DNA from: Dipteronia dyeriana | Taxonomy: Eukaryota > Streptophyta > Magnoliopsida > Sapindales > Sapindaceae | Direction: 5' to 3' | DNA length: 64,000 bases | Assembly (NCBI GenBank): GCA_032871835.1 | Contig: CM065295.1 | Location: forward strand, 69,000,687 to 69,064,686 | Shown here: one piece after another, positions 60,672-64,000 of the stretch | Layout: every line of letters begins with the position of its first letter | How positions within the stretch are numbered: position 1 is the stretch's first letter | Program-made: the position numbers and the translations under genes | Notes under the pieces: generated by a model | Databases searched by the model: none | What the model was told of the DNA's origin: nothing | The model's input: the letters and a program-made list of their open reading frames with translations, nothing else

Positions 60672-61549
60672 ATACCTTATCTTTACTAATGTTCCGTTAG
60701 AACTTAACAACTGAGGGGAAAAATGATCTTTTGACCTATTAATAAGATAAAATTGTGAGAGCTTCTTTTGACAATTCATTTTTTTTCTATTTATACTTCA
60801 TTTTAAAGACACTCCGTTCTAAAAATTAAAATTTTAAAAAATTCTAATGAAATTTGTTTTTTTTTCTTAAATTATCTCTTGACACTCCATTTTTAAAAAT
60901 AAATTTCTAAAAAAACTCAATTTATTTTTTAAAATAAAATAAAAAATAATATATCTTCACGAAAAACCAATGAAATATATTAACAATAACTCTACTAAAT
61001 TTAACTAATAATAATGCTTTTATATTGTAAAAAAATAGATTTATTATTATAGCCATTCCACGGTGGTAATGAATAAAGGATTTGTTGGATATGAAATCAA
61101 TTTTTTTTATTTAAAAAGGGTTAACAACAAGAAAAAAAGTAAAATAAAAAATAAATTAGAATACATGTGGATTGTAGAATACACACCTAGAAAGAGAGAA
61201 TGTCTAGAAGGAAAAAATTTAAAAGAGAAGTAGTAGAAGAAGAAGAAAATAGAGAAATAAGTTTGTCAAAAAAAGTTCTTGTTCGATATTTTTAACTCGG
61301 GTTAATATTGTCGTTAATAAAAAGATTAAAATGAAGTATAAATGGATAATTTGTGAAGCGTAAGAAGAAGCTTTCTAAATTTGTTAATAATTCTTTGCAT
61401 ATTAGTTAAATAATTAAGATTTTTAAAAAATATTGAATATGTAACTAATGTTAATACAGTACAATGATGTGTGTTAACTAATTAAGATTTTTAAAAAATA
61501 TTGAACTAGCAACTTAAGCTACAAAAATCCATTAAATGAAAAGAAGGTT
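60672..61549. other. AT-rich intergenic stretch
   Basis: No gene. TAATTAAGATTTTTAAAAAA followed by TATTGAA occurs twice, near 61409 and 61479, as a direct repeat. Confidence 0.6.
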
Positions 61550-61891
61550 ACACCCTCAAGTGATACATAGACTTTCACTCTCGACAACCTCATGCTATGG
61601 TCATTTCTCATTCATCACTCTTGGTTCAATCCTTGAGATATCCCCCGATCCACTATTCTTGGCATGAGTACCTCCTAATCTACCATTCGTGCATTTTATA
61701 GCGGGTCATGACACTTGCTTGTACAACCACCACTTGTGGCTTCAAGACTTGATCTTACTGAAGAGAGTAAAATGTCTAAGTGAGCAATGAATCAATGCTC
61801 AAAGCAAATTCATGCTAGACAAATACAAAAATGCTTAACTAGATATGAATATAATATACCTAATAATACTAGTTATTGAAAATGCCTAAAT

Positions 61892-61927
<36 letters not shown>

Positions 61928-63040
61928 GCTCAATGCAAAATATGCTAGACAAAAACATATAATGCTTAATTAGATGTTGAATTAACTACCAAACAATCCT
62001 AGTTATCAACTAACCCTCAAACAATCTCCACAACTTCAAAGATATGCAATTAATGAAGTTTAAAAGGAAAATAACAATAAATAAGATGAGGTTTGTTCTT
62101 ACCTAAAAATGGAGACCATTAATGAAGACCCATGACTCCATGAGAGAAGAAGACATTAATTGCACATGCATGAGGGATGGAGAGTCAAATAGGCTTTCTT
62201 AGAGCTTTCTCTCTCTAGGAGCTCTAACCTCTCTCTAAAACCCTAAGAGGTTTTTATATAGAGCTTCCATTAAAATGCCTTTGTTTTGTAAAAATAGCAT
62301 TTTTTGCGGTAGAGTATCGCGGTCTACCATGACAAGAGCTGGATCGCGAAAATCACTGGTGTGAATTCGCACCTAGTTTTTGGTCTCTTTTTTACGGTCC
62401 ACTGTGACAAGACCTGGACTACGAAAATCATTGGAGGTGGTTCGCGGTCCACCAAGACGACACATGGACAATGAAAATCACCGATGAGATTTTTGCCCCT
62501 TTTTTTGTGACCCACCAAAATAAAAAACACCCTAACCACAAAGAGAAGAAATGAGTCTTTTCAAGAGGCAGATCCTTTGTGTAAAGACATGAGCATGCCA
62601 AAGGGCAAGCACAAACGTTTCTGATCAACAAATGCAAATAAATTACAACACAAACACACAGACCTTAAATATGAAATTAGATACGGAATAAGCAAATGAG
62701 TTCTTAGAACTCAATCATTGAGACACATACGAATACCAAAGGAATCGTGATGCATGTGTGTATATGTGTTGTAAGTACAACTAATATAGTAACACATGTA
62801 ATCAAGTTTTATATGTGTGCAATGAATGCATTATGATATAAGGACACATATAAATAAATTGTGTGTGCACCTAATCTCATGAAGCTCAGCTCTTGAATAT
62901 CTTGGGATGTCGAAAAAGTTGTCTTCAATTACTATCAAAATGTTGTTGATTACATGAAGAACCTAAACTACCCATATAAAAGCACTTCAATGGTTTTGAC
63001 ACGGAAATAAGTCAATCATAGAACATTTGAATTATAAATC
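61550..63040 (+). mobile_element. LTR-like relic, probably Ty1/copia
   Basis: The tail GAAATAAGTCAATCA (about 63005) equals the tail of the solo LTR at 52515-54083. The preceding text has the same layout: plus-strand AT-rich leader, AAAATGTC(C)TAAGTGA-type phrase, then a GC-richer minisatellite, then ACACATG-rich text. The left end is truncated and no target duplication is seen. Confidence 0.45.
62318..62500 (+). repeat. three-copy minisatellite in the LTR-like relic
   Basis: CGGTCTACCATGACAAGAGC (62320), CGGTCCACTGTGACAAGACC (about 62395) and GGTCCACCAAGACGACAC (about 62446) start three units, each followed by GGA...CGAAAATCA or ATGAAAATCA. Confidence 0.7.
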
Positions 63041-64000
63041 CATCCATGTATTCGAAAAAAAATTCAATTTGATATCGTTGATGAAGGAGATTTGATGAAA
63101 TGTATTTGAAAACAAAGAAGCAAAGAGACCCTATCTCTTTCATTTACTTCTTTTTCTCACCAAGCAAACAAAAAAAATCACAAGATATTGAATCATTGAT
63201 CTCAAGATCCACATTACAAATATAAACTCTAGAAAATAATAGAAAATCAAATCAAACCTAGAAAAGAAAAAGAAAAATGCATTACATAATTACAAACCGA
63301 CATAGATAGCTCAGTCAACTGAGATAAACTTCTTCAGCCCTGGAAAAAAAACCCAGATAACTATTTCAACCTAGAAAAAACCAAACCAAAAAGCCAATAT
63401 TAGATGGCTCATTCAATCCAGAAAAAACTGAACCAAGAGTAAATAGGTCTATTCCAATCGGAGTAGATCGTCGATCTCTTTTGACTGAAGAAGACTGGTA
63501 CATAATTCCTCTATTTGGATGAGATCCGCAATTTGACTCCTCTGAATTGGAGGAGATAAGAGGGAGGCTCACATGGGCCTCACTATTTCGGTGGTAGCAC
63601 AAGCCTCCTTCACCTGTAATTGCTCACTGGGAAATCATCATTCTACCAAAACTATAGCTTTTGGTTCCGACGGTGTTGCTAGTGCGGTGGCTGTGATGGT
63701 GTGCAATGGTTTGATTTTATTGATTTTAGATATTTTGGAGTTTGATTTGGATGGGATTTTTTGTGTGGTGTTTAATTTCAGTTAGTTTTTTGTTTTAGGA
63801 GAAAGATAACATTTGGTTTCTAGAAACTGAGTGGAATATGGTTGCTTTTTTATTGTATGTTATTGGTGGTGATTTCTCGACAATCAATCAGTCAACAATT
63901 TAAATCGGTATAAACCTATAAATATGAATGAAATAAAGGATGTAATGGTAATAACGAAATTATGAAAAAAGGAATACGTGGTAAAACTTTGATGATCGGA
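63041..64000. other. no gene recognised at the window end
   Basis: Short frames at 63366-63602 (-) and 63573-63785 (+) show no known motif. The last ~26 bases (TACGTGGTAAAACTTTGATG onward) resemble 30360-30385 inside the LTR of element A, so another related LTR may begin here. Confidence 0.4.

Noticed and set aside
1..64000. tRNA, rRNA or organellar insertions
   Set aside because: I saw no cloverleaf-like segments with conserved tRNA loops and no recognisable rRNA or organelle gene blocks; a covariance-model scan would settle this.

Overview
This is nuclear DNA from a flowering plant, most likely a eudicot. It is AT-rich, its genes have short introns, and most of the window is transposable-element sequence of typical plant families. 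I could not identify the species.

Only two host genes are well supported, and they lie tail to tail. At 6647-8161 (+) is an intronless pentatricopeptide repeat (PPR) gene whose N-terminus looks like a mitochondrial presequence and whose C-terminus carries basic nuclear-localisation-type clusters; it looks like PNM1. At 9425-17159 (-) is a 14-exon WD40 gene that I could rebuild exon by exon. It is the 50-kDa subunit of cleavage stimulation factor (CstF50), used in mRNA 3'-end formation. From memory, the same two genes are close neighbours on Arabidopsis chromosome 5, so the pair looks like old conserved synteny. Both have site II (TGGGCC/T) promoter motifs, and CSTF50 also has a telo-box.

Layout: 1-6560 is a patchwork of short DNA transposons and fold-back elements, including a hAT element with an 8-bp target duplication. 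6565-17215 is the two-gene island, with two transposons inside CSTF50 intron 3. 17311-20657 is a DNA-transposon-like unit with a 254-bp tandem duplication and other insertions. 20972-22257 holds LTR and Ty1/copia debris. 22258-31081 is Ty3/gypsy element A (minus strand, gag deleted). 32920-38913 is Ty1/copia element C. 40085-47383 is a related, more decayed Ty1/copia element D, which carries a nested transposon with a ~100-bp satellite-like array. 47594-60671 is Ty3/gypsy element B (plus strand, nearly full length), with a 1569-bp solo LTR inserted in pol. 61550-63040 is another LTR-like relic, and the rest shows no gene.

A and B have the organisation of the Tat lineage: a second RNase H domain and a large antisense reading frame between pol and the 3' LTR. 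All retroelement coding regions are broken by stops, frameshifts or deletions, so all are probably immobile. The points most worth following up are the conserved spliced antisense ORF, a scattered set of palindrome-plus-minisatellite elements (one in a CSTF50 intron), and duplicated hairpin-like motifs before the 3' LTR of C and D. I see no tRNA, rRNA or CRISPR array and no clear new host gene system.
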